A stretch of 64,000 bases of DNA from contig CAWARA010000031.1 of the NCBI GenBank assembly GCA_963784195.1, forward strand, positions 186,001 to 250,000, read 5' to 3'. The notes beneath the pieces were generated by a model that saw nothing but the letters and a program-made list of their open reading frames with translations, was not told the origin of the DNA and ran no database searches. The stretch comes from CAVQAH01 sp963784195 (GTDB lineage: Bacteria > Acidobacteriota > Vicinamibacteria > Vicinamibacterales > 2-12-FULL-66-21). Below are positions 25,752 to 33,874 of the stretch, piece after piece. Both the position numbers and the translations under genes were made by a program. Every line of letters begins with the position of its first letter. Positions within the stretch are counted from its first letter, which is position 1.

Positions 25752-26903
25752 ATGAACAGCGATCCGAGGCCGTCGTCACAATTGCGGGATTTTTCCGCGC
25801 GGGGGCGTCTCCCGTCGTGGAAGGTCTGGGCTGCGGGAGCGATCGTGCTGTTGCTGAGCCAGGCGTTGACGATCGGCCAGGGCTACATTACCGGCACGCT
25901 CAGCGGTCCGGTGACCGGCAAATGGATCCTCCACGATGTGATCTTCTGGTTCTCGTGGTTCGCGGTCTCGCCGCTCGTCTTCCTGGTGGCCGGACGCTAC
26001 CCACTCGATCGCCCGACCTTCGGACGCATCAGCGCGCACCTGATCGCGTTTCCAGTCGTGCTGACGCTGGCCGCCGTGCTGCGTATCCTCGTTCGCTGGC
26101 CGTTCTGGGGATTTCCGCTGACCTTCCCGAAGAGCGTGATGCTGGCCATCAGCAGCTCGATGATGATCTTTCTGCTGCTTTACACAGCGACGGTCATCCT
26201 GTTCTACGCGCTCGAGTACTACCACGCGTATCACTCGCGAGCGCTACGCTCGTCGCAGCTCGAGACGATGGTCGTGCGTGCCGAGCTCGACGCGCTGCGC
26301 AACCAGCTCCAACCGCATTTCCTGTTCAACACGCTCCACGCGATCTCGGCGCTGATGGCCAAGGACGTCGGCGCCGCGCGGCGGATGATGACGCGCTTCA
26401 GCGATCTTCTGCGTCTCGCACTCGACGAACCGGAGCAGCACGAAGTCCGCCTCGCCCAGGAGCTGCACTTTCTCGATCAATATCTCGATCTGCAGCGCAT
26501 GCGCTTCGGCGATCGTCTGGAGGTCGAGCTCGACGTGACGCCGTCCACGCTCGACTGCCTGGTGCCGCGGTTGATCCTGCAGCCGGTCGTCGAGAACGCA
26601 TTGACGCACGGCATCGGCAGCCGCGCCGGCGCCGGGCGTCTGCGCATCGTGGCCGAGATCGACGAGGGTGTGCTCAAGCTGGAGGTCGAAGACGATGGTC
26701 CGGGACTGTCGTCGAACCGCGGCGAGCTGTTGCACGAAGGCGTCGGACTGCGTAATACCCGCGCCAGGCTGATGCATCTGTACGGTGACAACGCGTCGCT
26801 GGCGCTGGTCGACGTGCCGGGAGGCGGCCTGCGCGTCACGATTACCATCCCGGCGCCGATTCCGCGGAGCCGTACGGAACGGCACGCTGCCATACCCGCA
26901 TGA
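25752..26903 (+). CDS. LytS/YehU-type sensor histidine kinase
   Basis: 383 residues; the ATG at 25752 has AGGAGA 5 bp upstream. Four N-terminal membrane helices (WAAGAIVLLLSQALTIGQG, IFWFSWFAVSPLVFLVAG, ISAHLIAFPVVLTLAAVL, SSSMMIFLLLYTATVILFYA) lead into a His_kinase domain with the phospho-His in LRNQLQPHFLFNTLHAISAL and an HATPase domain with LQPVVENALTHGI and VEDDGPGL and GVGLRNTRARL. Its stop overlaps the start of the LytTR response regulator (ATGA), its evident partner. Signal unknown. Confidence 0.93.
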   Translation: MNSDPRPSSQLRDFSARGRLPSWKVWAAGAIVLLLSQALTIGQGYITGTLSGPVTGKWILHDVIFWFSWFAVSPLVFLVAGRYPLDRPTFGRISAHLIAFPVVLTLAAVLRILVRWPFWGFPLTFPKSVMLAISSSMMIFLLLYTATVILFYALEYYHAYHSRALRSSQLETMVVRAELDALRNQLQPHFLFNTLHAISALMAKDVGAARRMMTRFSDLLRLALDEPEQHEVRLAQELHFLDQYLDLQRMRFGDRLEVELDVTPSTLDCLVPRLILQPVVENALTHGIGSRAGAGRLRIVAEIDEGVLKLEVEDDGPGLSSNRGELLHEGVGLRNTRARLMHLYGDNASLALVDVPGGGLRVTITIPAPIPRSRTERHAAIPA

Positions 26904-27661
26904 TACGGACTGTCATCGTCGACGACGAACCGCTCTCGCGCGAGCTGCTGCGCGGCATGCTCGATCAGGAGTCCGACGTCTCGGTGATTGGGGAGTTCCA
27001 GGACGGCCACGAGGCCGTCGAGGGCATCCGGTCGCTCAAGCCGGATCTGGTATTCCTCGATATCCAGATGCCCGAGCACAATGGGTTCCAGGTGATCGCC
27101 GAGCTCGGCGACGCCCCGCTGCCGGCCGTCATCTTCGTGACCGCCTACGATCGCTACGCGGTGCAGGCGTTCGAAGTGCACGCGCTCGACTACCTGTTGA
27201 AGCCGTTCGACGAGGAACGCCTCGGCGCAGCGCTGCGCCACGCCCGGGAGCGTCTTGCCCAGCCCGATCGCACTGACACCAGCCGCCGCATCCTGACGAT
27301 GCTCGAGCAGCTGACCGCTGGATCGCGCTATCGCGATCATCTGGTGATCAAGGGTGATGGCCGCGCGTACCTGCAGCCGGTGCGCGAAATCGAGTGGGTC
27401 GAGGCATCGGGTAAACACGTGCACATCCACGCCGGCGCCGAGACGCGGTCGATGCGCGCCACGATGATCGACCTCGAACAGAAGTTGAATCCGCGACGGT
27501 TCCTGCGCGTCAGCCGATCGGCCATCGTCAACGTCGATCGAATCCGGGAGATCGCGCCGTGGTTCAACGGCGAGTTCCTCGTAACGATGAAGAGCGGCGC
27601 GCAGGTCCCCTCGACGCGAGGCTATCGCCAGGCGCTCGTCGATTTGCTCGACCGTCGCTGA
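26900..27661 (+). CDS. LytTR-family response regulator
   Basis: 253 residues. The receiver has VDDEPLSRELL, the phospho-Asp in LVFLDIQMPEHNGFQVI, VIFVTAYDRYAVQAFEVHA and the Lys in DYLLKPFDEERL. The C-terminal LytTR DNA-binding domain shows IEWVEASGKHVHIHAG, FLRVSRSAIVNVDRIREI and VPSTRGYRQALVDLL. It binds direct repeats upstream of targets after phosphorylation by the kinase it overlaps by 4 bp. Possible targets include the lipoprotein gene 52 bp downstream. Confidence 0.94.
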   Translation: MIRTVIVDDEPLSRELLRGMLDQESDVSVIGEFQDGHEAVEGIRSLKPDLVFLDIQMPEHNGFQVIAELGDAPLPAVIFVTAYDRYAVQAFEVHALDYLLKPFDEERLGAALRHARERLAQPDRTDTSRRILTMLEQLTAGSRYRDHLVIKGDGRAYLQPVREIEWVEASGKHVHIHAGAETRSMRATMIDLEQKLNPRRFLRVSRSAIVNVDRIREIAPWFNGEFLVTMKSGAQVPSTRGYRQALVDLLDRR

Positions 27662-27713
27662 CGCGCCCGCCAAACTTGACGTCCGGCCCCCTCTGGCGTC
27701 ACTGTGTTCACGG

Positions 27714-28187
27714 ATGCGCCGGGATCCATCCCTCGCTGGCTTCGCCTGCCTGATCACCTTCTTCGCCATCGGCTGCCGCAACGTCGACGTCGTCACGGAC
27801 AGCTACGCAACCCTTGACGAAGCGCGACGGGACGGCGCGATTGCGCGCGGCTGGGTGCCGGAGGGCCTGCCCCCCGGCACGCACGAAATCCGTGAGGCCC
27901 ACGATCTCGACTCGAACCGGCGCTGGGGTCTGTTCAGTTTTCAGCCGGAGGAGAGCGATGTGCTTCGGCGGCTGTTGAAACCCGACGAGCGGCCGCTCGC
28001 AGGCGAGCGTCTCGATGCTCCCGCGCGGATCGAGTGGTGGCCCGTGCTCCTGCGGGGCAAGCTCGACCCCGACACCATCGCTGCGACAGGACTTCGAGCG
28101 TACGAGTCGGTGAGCGGCGATCTCATCTTTCTGGTCAATTGGAAGCAGGGCCGCGCGTACTACTGGTCGTCGCAGGGGCACCGATAA
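27714..28187 (+). CDS. Small lipoprotein, unknown function
   Basis: 157 residues with a lipoprotein signal (FACLITFFAIGC, Cys at about 21). The mature part contains SYATLDEARRDGAIARGWVP, EGLPPGTHEIREAHDLDSNR, and RWGLFSF, a pattern I have seen in small conserved hypothetical proteins without an assigned role. It is probably anchored in the periplasm or outer membrane. It follows the LytTR regulator on the same strand. Confidence 0.7.
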   Translation: MRRDPSLAGFACLITFFAIGCRNVDVVTDSYATLDEARRDGAIARGWVPEGLPPGTHEIREAHDLDSNRRWGLFSFQPEESDVLRRLLKPDERPLAGERLDAPARIEWWPVLLRGKLDPDTIAATGLRAYESVSGDLIFLVNWKQGRAYYWSSQGHR

Positions 28188-28242
28188 GCGATAATGCACA
28201 ATTGATTGATGATGCTGAACACGCGGAAATGAGGGCCGTGCG

Positions 28243-28974
28243 ATGGGTTTGATGGGCAAGGTGCGGCAGCTGGCCGAGCTGCGGCAGTATTCCGGTCCGC
28301 TTCGTGGGCCGGCGCTCCGCACGCTGAGAACGCGTCGCCAGTTCCGCGACGAGCTTGGGGCCCAAGCCGACTGGCGAAACCTCGTGGCACGAGGACGCTG
28401 GAGCGACCAATACACGGCCAAGCATGCGCACTACTGGTGGGGAGCGTTCAAGGACCGCCGGATGGACGTTCGGGAGTATCTCGAGCTGGGATCGTGGGAG
28501 GGTCAGAGCACGCTGCTGGCGGGGTGGCTGTTTCCGAACGCTCACCTCACAGCCGTGGACTGGTTTAACAATCCGAAGGCCGTGCGGAACTTCGAGCACA
28601 ACACGGAACCCTTCAAGGCACGCCTGACCGCGATCAAGGGCACGTCGCACGAAGTCCTCATCGATCTGGGACACGCCGGACGCACGTTCGATCTGATCTA
28701 CATCGACGCCGATCACCGGTTCGACGGCGTGCTCCTCGACACGATCCTGAGCTGGTCGCTCGTGAAGGTCGGGGGCTGTCTGATCTGGGACGACTACCTG
28801 TGGACGTCCCCCAGTCTGGGGTCGCTCGTCGCCAAGCAGGCCATCGATGCCTGGTTCAAGACACGAGGGGAATTCTGCGAAGTCCTGTTCGCCGACTGGC
28901 AGGTGGGCGTCCGCAAGATGAAAGCCGATCCAGCGTTCGCGAAGGCAGAAACGCTGACGGTCAAGGAAGGCTGA
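28243..28974 (+). CDS. Class I SAM-dependent methyltransferase (Methyltransf_24-like)
   Basis: 243 residues. The Rossmann motif I is YLELGSWEGQSTLLAGWL, followed by LTAVDWFNNP (acidic residue binding the SAM ribose) and TFDLIYIDADHRFDGVLLDT, with VGGCLIWDDYLW. The IDADH motif is typical of Methyltransf_24 proteins found in sugar and glycan biosynthesis. The acceptor is unknown. Its start codon is preceded by a short AT-rich stretch, and the gene is followed by a repeat cluster and tRNA-Phe on the other strand. Confidence 0.85.
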   Translation: MGLMGKVRQLAELRQYSGPLRGPALRTLRTRRQFRDELGAQADWRNLVARGRWSDQYTAKHAHYWWGAFKDRRMDVREYLELGSWEGQSTLLAGWLFPNAHLTAVDWFNNPKAVRNFEHNTEPFKARLTAIKGTSHEVLIDLGHAGRTFDLIYIDADHRFDGVLLDTILSWSLVKVGGCLIWDDYLWTSPSLGSLVAKQAIDAWFKTRGEFCEVLFADWQVGVRKMKADPAFAKAETLTVKEG

Positions 28975-28977
28975 GAG

Positions 28978-29090
28978 CCCGCCTACGCCAAGGCTTCGGC
29001 GGGGCAGCCTTCGCTCGTTCGCTGATTTATGGGCCTCGCGAAGGCTAGGCTTGCCAGCCGTAGCTCGCCAAGGATCCAGGCGAGCGAAGG
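28978..29090. repeat. GC-rich repeat cluster (GCCTTCGC / GGCTTCGGCG)
   Basis: Sequence of the same type as 15667-15715: CGCCTACGCCAAGGCTTCGG, GCAGCCTTCGCTCG and GCGAGCGAAGGCTGG. The first and last parts are inverted (CAGCCTTCGCTCG against CGAGCGAAGGCTG), forming a hairpin that ends next to the 3' end of tRNA-Phe, where it could serve as its terminator. Confidence 0.65.
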
Positions 29091-29091
29091 C

Positions 29092-29167
<76 letters not shown>

Positions 29168-29289
29168 ACGCGAACGTCGGTTGGCAGAACCCCAATCATA
29201 ACAATTCAGGTTCCGAGTCGGCAACGGGGCGCCAACGGCGGCCTGCGGATGTCCTGAGGGTCACGCTTCAGGCAAATACGCGACTCACA

Positions 29290-29339
29290 TTCCACTTGTA
29301 CTTTCTCGCGCGCTGCGGTACTTTCCAGTTGTACTTTTT
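29290..29339. promoter_or_regulatory. Direct repeats TTCCANTTGTACTTT upstream of ftsB
   Basis: TTCCACTTGTACTTTCT (29290-29306) and TTCCAGTTGTACTTTTT (29323-29339) are 33 bp apart, close to three helical turns. A third, shorter GTACTTT is at 29318. They lie 47-96 bp before the ftsB-like start and could be binding sites for a regulator. No function can be assigned from sequence. Confidence 0.45.
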
Positions 29340-29385
29340 GCATCGGTCTGGTACCGTTGCGTGCGTTCACCCACACACTCAATCG

Positions 29386-29739
29386 ATGAACACGCGTCGC
29401 CCTCCCACGCGAGTGCCCGTCAGCGATCTGGAGCATCTGCCGGTGCCCCGCAGCAATCGACGCTGGCTGGCTCAGCTCCTGGGTTTCGCGACCGCGGTGT
29501 TGATCGTCAACGCTTTGATTGGCGAGCGCGGCCTCGTCGAACGCAGGCGCGCCGAGCATCAAGCTGCGGCCATCTCTTCTGAGCTTTCAGCCATCCGGCG
29601 AGAGAACAGCCAGCTTCGCCGCAGGGTCGCGCAGCTGACGAGCGATCCGCTGGCGATCGAGCACGTCGCCCGCGCCGAACTGGGGCTCGTGCGGCGAGGC
29701 GAGGTGCTGGTGCTCGTCAAGGACGTCCGGCCCCGGTAA
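29386..29739 (+). CDS. FtsB/DivIC-family septum formation protein
   Basis: 117 residues from the ATG at 29386. A short cytoplasmic N-terminus is followed by one membrane helix (LLGFATAVLIVNALIG) and a coiled coil (EHQAAAISSELSAIRRENSQ, LRRRVAQLTSDPLAIEHVAR), then AELGLVRRGEVLVLV, which matches the conserved C-terminal motif of FtsB/DivIC. These proteins form the FtsQBL complex and activate septal peptidoglycan synthesis. The small membrane protein follows 74 bp downstream on the same strand. Confidence 0.85.
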   Translation: MNTRRPPTRVPVSDLEHLPVPRSNRRWLAQLLGFATAVLIVNALIGERGLVERRRAEHQAAAISSELSAIRRENSQLRRRVAQLTSDPLAIEHVARAELGLVRRGEVLVLVKDVRPR

Positions 29740-29813
29740 GTGGTATGGTTTGATCGCTAAGGACGCGATGGCGGCGCCCAGCGTGGCGGCGCGGTGAGCG
29801 ATGGGGAGGTCAT

Positions 29814-29972
29814 ATGAAAGCGCTTCTGCTGTGTGTGGTGCTCTTCCTCGTCATCCCGATGGCGTTACTGAACCCCTTAGGACGCGACGCCTTCCTCGGC
29901 TACTATGCTGGCGTCATCGCCACGTGGGCCGCTTACGTCGTCGCCCTCAGGGCGAAGCCAGCCAATAGCTGA
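29814..29972 (+). CDS. Small membrane protein (52 aa), unknown
   Basis: An open frame of 52 codons starts at ATG 29814, 5 bp after a strong GGGGAGG ribosome-binding site. It encodes two hydrophobic segments, LLLCVVLFLVIPMALL and YYAGVIATWAAYVVAL, separated by a short loop with NPLGRDAFLG, and a short basic tail. The strong Shine-Dalgarno and membrane-like composition support a real gene. I recognise no family. Confidence 0.6.
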   Translation: MKALLLCVVLFLVIPMALLNPLGRDAFLGYYAGVIATWAAYVVALRAKPANS

Positions 29973-30021
29973 TTCGGCTGCCGGCTGGTGAAACTTGACG
30001 ATTACCCGGCCCGCTGACTTT

Positions 30022-30052
30022 TTGACAGACCTCAGGTACCGTCGGCTACAGT
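30022..30052 (+). promoter_or_regulatory. Possible promoter of the second ABC-2 exporter
   Basis: TTGACA (30022-30027) and TACAGT (30047-30052) are separated by 19 bp, 180 bp before the exporter ATPase start. The -35 matches consensus and the -10 is fair; the spacing is longer than ideal. The rest of 29973-30231 shows no gene. Confidence 0.35.
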
Positions 30053-30231
30053 ACCGAACACTACACGGTAATGCCGATGAAAGTCTCCCGCTGACCGTTC
30101 CGCCCGTTTCGAGTTCCTCCACATAGTCTGGTCCGCTGCGACCTCCGTGTCGCGCGGTTCGTTCTCGAAGGATGCCTCGCGTACGTCTCCCGACGTGCCG
30201 CCGCGGCCATGCCTTCCCCTGGAGCACGCGC

Positions 30232-31218
30232 ATGCCGGTTCCCGCTATAGAAGTCGTCAACCTGGAAAAGATCTATACACGTCGGCGCGGGGAGCCGGTC
30301 CGCGCCGTTGATGGACTCACGTTTTCGATCGCGCCCGGATCGATCTTCGGCCTTCTCGGGCCTAACGGCGCCGGGAAGACAACCACGCTCAAGATCCTGA
30401 CGACGCTGATCAAGCCGACCTCGGGTCACGCGCGCATCCTCGGCATCGATGTCGTCGGCGACCCGCTCAAGGTTCGGCAGCACATCTCCGTCGTGATTCA
30501 GGAGAGTGCGGTCGAGCTCTTTCTCAGCGTTCGCGACAACCTGCACACCTTCGCCAGATTCCATCGCCTGCCCGTTGACGAAATCGAGCGGCGGGCGTCG
30601 CGCGTGATCGCGCAGTTCGGGCTGGAGTCGGAGTCCAGCAAGAAGGTCATGGATCTCAGTGGAGGTTTCCGCCGCCGCGTGCAGGTAGCCAAGGTGTTCA
30701 TGGTGGACACGCCGGTCGTGTTTCTCGACGAGTTCTCGACCGGGATGGATCCGATTCTCAAGCGATCGGTGATGGGGCTGCTGCGCGAGAGCGCTCAGCG
30801 GGGGAGGACGATCGTGCTGACGACGCAGATCCTGCAGGAAGCGGAAGAGTTATGTGACGACATCCTGATCGTCAATCGGGGCAGGGAAGTGGCGCGCGGG
30901 GATCTGCACACGCTGAAGCTGCTGGCGTCCGGCGTCTATGAAGTGACCATGACCTTCAATCGCGTGCCGGAAGGCCTCGAGACCGAGCTCGCGGCGCGGC
31001 ATCCGCTGCGGCTGAGCGTCTCGGCGACGACCGTGGAGATCGCGTTGAAGGAGCCCGAACATCAGGTGCTCGAACTGGTGACCGCGTTGTCGAAGCGCGC
31101 GCAGGTGCTCAGGGTGGAGATTGGCGGTGCCAGTCTCGAGGACGTGTTCGTGCAGTTGATGCTCGACGGCGCTCACGAGACTCCGGAACACGCCGCGATC
31201 ACCGGAGGTGGCCGATGA
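30232..31218 (+). CDS. ABC-2 exporter ATPase subunit
   Basis: 328 residues from ATG 30232, preceded by GGAG. Walker A LLGPNGAGKTTTLKIL, Q-loop VIQESAVELFLSVRDNL, signature DLSGGFRRRVQVAKV, Walker B VVFLDEFSTGMDP (Phe-Ser in place of Pro-Thr of the usual DEPT) and LTTQILQEAEELCDD, in which the switch His is replaced by Gln (TTQIL for TTHIL). The C-terminal domain of about 90 residues is typical of polyketide/daunorubicin-type exporters. It overlaps the permease start by 4 bp. The Gln at the H-loop position is unusual, because the His normally aids ATP hydrolysis. Confidence 0.92.
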   Translation: MPVPAIEVVNLEKIYTRRRGEPVRAVDGLTFSIAPGSIFGLLGPNGAGKTTTLKILTTLIKPTSGHARILGIDVVGDPLKVRQHISVVIQESAVELFLSVRDNLHTFARFHRLPVDEIERRASRVIAQFGLESESSKKVMDLSGGFRRRVQVAKVFMVDTPVVFLDEFSTGMDPILKRSVMGLLRESAQRGRTIVLTTQILQEAEELCDDILIVNRGREVARGDLHTLKLLASGVYEVTMTFNRVPEGLETELAARHPLRLSVSATTVEIALKEPEHQVLELVTALSKRAQVLRVEIGGASLEDVFVQLMLDGAHETPEHAAITGGGR

Positions 31219-31967
31219 CAGCGCTCGGGGCGGTGTTGTATCGCGAGGGGATGATCCGCGCGACCAACCTGACGTTCATTTTCTGGGACGTGTTCTATCC
31301 GCTCGGCTATCTGCTGGTCTTCGGCGTGGGGATGACGCACGCCGTTGGCGGCGCTCTGCCTGGCGGCCTCGACTACAACGCGTTCTTCCTGGCCGGTGTG
31401 CTGGGCATGGCGAGCTTCGGCATCGCCTCGAACACCGCCTGGTCGTTCTTCATGGATCGCGACAACGGGATCTTCTACGAGATGCTGACCTATCCGCTCA
31501 GCCGCTCGGAGTACCTGATCGGCAAGGTCCTCTTCAACGTGCTCATCGCGACGGCGCAGGCGACGGTGACCGTGCTCCTGGCCGGCGCGCTGCTCGATGT
31601 GCCCGTTCGCTTCGATCTGCTGCCGCTGCTCGTCGCGGCAGTGACCGTCGGCACCGCCGGCTGGTTCTTTTTCTACGCGATCTTTGCGCTGCAGATCCGG
31701 CGGAACGACGCGTTCAACACGGTGACGTCGATCTTCTATTTCGTGTTTCTCTTTGCAAGCTCGATGTTCTATCCGCTCGAGCCGCTGCCGGAGGTGTTCC
31801 GCCGCGTCGCGTATGCCAATCCGATCACCTGGCAGGTGGACGTGCTGCGCTACGCGACCGTCGGGATCGGCGAACCACGGGTGCTGGTCATGGAGTCGGC
31901 CGCGTTCTGCGTGTTCACGGCCGCCACCTTCCTCGCTGCGCTATGGTCGCTGCATAGACAGGAATAG
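31215..31967 (+). CDS. ABC-2 exporter permease
   Basis: 250 residues with six predicted membrane segments, among them LTFIFWDVFYPLGYLLVFGV, VTVGTAGWFFFYAIFAL, and SIFYFVFLFASSMFYPLEPL. The SSMFYPLEPLPEVFRRVAYA, NPITWQVDVLRY signature is typical of ABC-2 permeases of the daunorubicin/NodJ type. Its ATG overlaps the ATPase stop (ATGA). The gene ends just before a strong hairpin facing recA. Confidence 0.93.
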   Translation: MTALGAVLYREGMIRATNLTFIFWDVFYPLGYLLVFGVGMTHAVGGALPGGLDYNAFFLAGVLGMASFGIASNTAWSFFMDRDNGIFYEMLTYPLSRSEYLIGKVLFNVLIATAQATVTVLLAGALLDVPVRFDLLPLLVAAVTVGTAGWFFFYAIFALQIRRNDAFNTVTSIFYFVFLFASSMFYPLEPLPEVFRRVAYANPITWQVDVLRYATVGIGEPRVLVMESAAFCVFTAATFLAALWSLHRQE

Positions 31968-32035
31968 GAGCGCGGCGCTGAAGCGCCGCGCTGCGGGCGC
32001 TGGACGCGCCTGAAGCGCGCGCTGCTCCGCGCTCC
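31967..32035. terminator. Bidirectional hairpin terminator between exporter and recA
   Basis: An inner perfect hairpin GCGCGGCGCT/AGCGCCGCGC (31970-31979 with 31982-31991) is nested in an outer inverted repeat GGAGCGCGG/CCGCGCTCC (31967-31975 with 32027-32035). The structure occupies the whole gap between convergent stops, so it probably ends both transcripts. There is no T tract, so Rho-independent action is not assured. Confidence 0.65.
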
Positions 32036-33075
32036 TAAACCGCTGCGACTTCCGGTTCGCGGGCGAGGCCGAGCTCGCGGCGGACGCGTTCCTCGATCGC
32101 CTTGAACGTCGCGGGGTTGTCCTTGAGGAACTGCTTGACGTTCTCGCGGCCCTGACCGAGGCGCTCGCCGCTGAAGGCGAACCACGTGCCGCTCTTCTCG
32201 ACGATCTTGCGATCGACCGCGAGATCGAGCAGATCGCCTTCCCGCGAGATGCCCTCGCCGTACATGACGTCGAACTCCGCTTCGCGGAATGGCGGGGCGA
32301 CCTTGTTCTTCACGACCTTCACGCGCGTACGCCCGCCGACGACTGTATCGCCATCCTTGATGGCGCCAATGCGGCGGATGTCGATGCGCACCGACGCATA
32401 GAACTTGAGCGCGCGGCCGCCGGTCGTCGTTTCCGGGTTGCCGAACATCACGCCGATCTTCTCGCGCAGCTGGTTGATGAAGATCAGGCAGGTCTTGGAT
32501 TTCGACACCACGCCGGTGAGTTTCCGCAGCGCCTGCGACATCAGACGTGCCTGCAGGCCCATCTGCGCTTCGCCCATTTCGCCCTCGATCTCGGCGCGGG
32601 GCACGAGCGCGGCGACCGAGTCGACCACGACCACGTCCACGCCCCCTGACCGGACGAGAACCTCGACGATTTCCAGCGCCTGTTCGCCGTTGTCCGGCTG
32701 CGAGACGAGCAGGTTCTCGAGATCGACGCCGAGCTTCTGGGCGTACTGCGCGTCGAGCGCATGCTCGGCATCCACGAACGCCGCCATGCCGCCGAGTTTC
32801 TGCGCCTCAGCGATTACCTGCAGGGAGAGCGTCGTCTTGCCCGACGACTCGGGCCCGAAAATCTCCACCACGCGGCCGCGCGGCACACCGCCGATGCCGA
32901 GGGCATAGTCCAGGCTGACGGAGCCGGTCGAGATGGCGGGAATGGCCGTGACGGCATCCTTCTGGCCAAGTCGCATGATCGAGCCCTTGCCGAATTGCTT
33001 CTCGATCTGGCCTACGGCCATCTCGATCGCCTTCAGGCGTTCGCGGTCGTTGCGGTCATCTGCTGCGGGGGGCAT
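32035..33075 (-). CDS. recA: Recombinase RecA
   Basis: 346 residues from the ATG at 33075, which has AAGGAG 5 bp upstream. Walker A GPESSGKTTLSLQVIAEAQK, the catalytic Glu in FVDAEHALDAQYA, Walker B VDVVVVDSVAALVP, loop L1 EGEMGEAQMGLQARLMSQAL and loop L2 INQLREKIGVMFGNPETTTG are all present. RecA forms filaments on single-stranded DNA, promotes strand exchange and triggers LexA self-cleavage. A palindrome overlapping the promoter suggests damage-inducible control. The last residues are acidic (EPEVAAV), as is usual. Confidence 0.98.
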   Translation of the reverse strand: MPPAADDRNDRERLKAIEMAVGQIEKQFGKGSIMRLGQKDAVTAIPAISTGSVSLDYALGIGGVPRGRVVEIFGPESSGKTTLSLQVIAEAQKLGGMAAFVDAEHALDAQYAQKLGVDLENLLVSQPDNGEQALEIVEVLVRSGGVDVVVVDSVAALVPRAEIEGEMGEAQMGLQARLMSQALRKLTGVVSKSKTCLIFINQLREKIGVMFGNPETTTGGRALKFYASVRIDIRRIGAIKDGDTVVGGRTRVKVVKNKVAPPFREAEFDVMYGEGISREGDLLDLAVDRKIVEKSGTWFAFSGERLGQGRENVKQFLKDNPATFKAIEERVRRELGLAREPEVAAV

Positions 33076-33110
33076 TCGGACTCCTTCTGTCTGGTCGCGG
33101 GAATTCGCTG

Positions 33111-33125
33111 GAATGCCCTGCATTC
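33111..33125. promoter_or_regulatory. Candidate SOS/LexA-type operator at recA promoter
   Basis: GAATGC-CCT-GCATTC is a perfect 6-bp inverted repeat with a 3-bp spacer. It overlaps the recA -10 hexamer (33122-33127) and the expected transcription start, about 36 bp before the start codon. Position fits a repressor site. The motif matches neither the E. coli nor the B. subtilis LexA consensus, so the LexA assignment is inferred. Confidence 0.5.
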
Positions 33126-33151
33126 TAGGAGTGTGCCGGGGAGAAAGTCAA
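33122..33151 (-). promoter_or_regulatory. recA promoter (-35/-10)
   Basis: On the minus strand TTGACT (33151-33146) and TAGAAT (33127-33122) are separated by 18 bp. They are good matches to sigma-70 type hexamers, with a start about 40 nt upstream of the recA ATG. Confidence 0.65.
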
Positions 33152-33310
33152 GCGAAAATCTGTGAATGATGAGCCAATATATCGCTGCCTGTCAGCAAGT
33201 TGCGAAGTTCGTGGACTTTCGCCTCTGGTCTCGCGGTACGCGGAAACATCAACAGCCCTTGCCGGGTCGCTGCGCGGTTTCTGCGAGGCTCAGAGTAATC
33301 TTCTGACCGG

Positions 33311-33874
33311 ATGCCGTCGCCCGTCGGACACGCGCTCGCCGGCCTTGCCGCGGGCTGGCTGGTGCAAGGGACGCCCCCGCTCAGCTCGAAAGCCACCTGG
33401 ACCCGGGAGGCCGCCCTGTTTGGCACGCTCGGCGTTCTCCCTGACGTCGACCTGTTGTTCGACGCGCACAGCGGGCCCACGCACGGGGTCGGTGCCGGTG
33501 CCCTTGTCGGCCTCGTCGCCTTCGTTGTGTGGCCAGGCCAGCCCGCAGCCCGCCTGCGTGCGGCGCTTGCCTGCGCGCTCGCGTACAGCTCCCACATCCT
33601 CCTGGACTGGCTTGGCTCGGACTCTTCCGCTCCGATCGGGATCATGGCGCTATGGCCGCTGAGCCGTGAGTATTACGAATCAAGCTTCCACGTCTTCATG
33701 GCGATTTCGCGACGCTATTGGCAGGGTGCGGCGTTCTGGCGCCAGAACCTGACCGCGATGGCACGGGAGTTGTTGATCCTTGGTCCAGTTCTCGCGGCGG
33801 TCGTGATTGCGCGGAAACGACAGCGCGTTGCTGGTTTAGGCACGCCCGACCTTAAGGTCGGGCCTACGACCTGA
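33311..33874 (+). CDS. YdjM-like (DUF457) inner-membrane protein
   Basis: 187 residues. The conserved N-terminus MPSPVGHALAGLAAGWL, the acidic/His motif LPDVDLLFDAHSGPTHGVGA and AYSSHILLDWLGSD are the hallmarks of the LexA-binding/YdjM family, predicted metal-dependent hydrolases in the membrane. Hydrophobic segments follow both motifs. In E. coli ydjM is itself an SOS gene; here it is divergent from recA, sharing a region of about 235 bp. The last residues GTPDLKVGPTT and the stop codon are encoded by the REP-like palindrome at 33845, so the C-terminus appears to have been rewritten by that insertion. Confidence 0.8.
   Translation: MPSPVGHALAGLAAGWLVQGTPPLSSKATWTREAALFGTLGVLPDVDLLFDAHSGPTHGVGAGALVGLVAFVVWPGQPAARLRAALACALAYSSHILLDWLGSDSSAPIGIMALWPLSREYYESSFHVFMAISRRYWQGAAFWRQNLTAMARELLILGPVLAAVVIARKRQRVAGLGTPDLKVGPTT
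33839..33869. repeat. REP-like palindrome, copy 2
   Basis: CCCGACCTTAAGGTCGGG at 33845-33862 is a perfect 18-bp palindrome with flanks CACG and CCTACG. It overlaps the 3' end of the YdjM-like gene and supplies its stop codon. Confidence 0.9.

Noticed and set aside
29740..29813. Possible structured RNA between ftsB and the small membrane protein
   Set aside because: GC-rich with weak pairing only; no match to a riboswitch or sRNA family I know.
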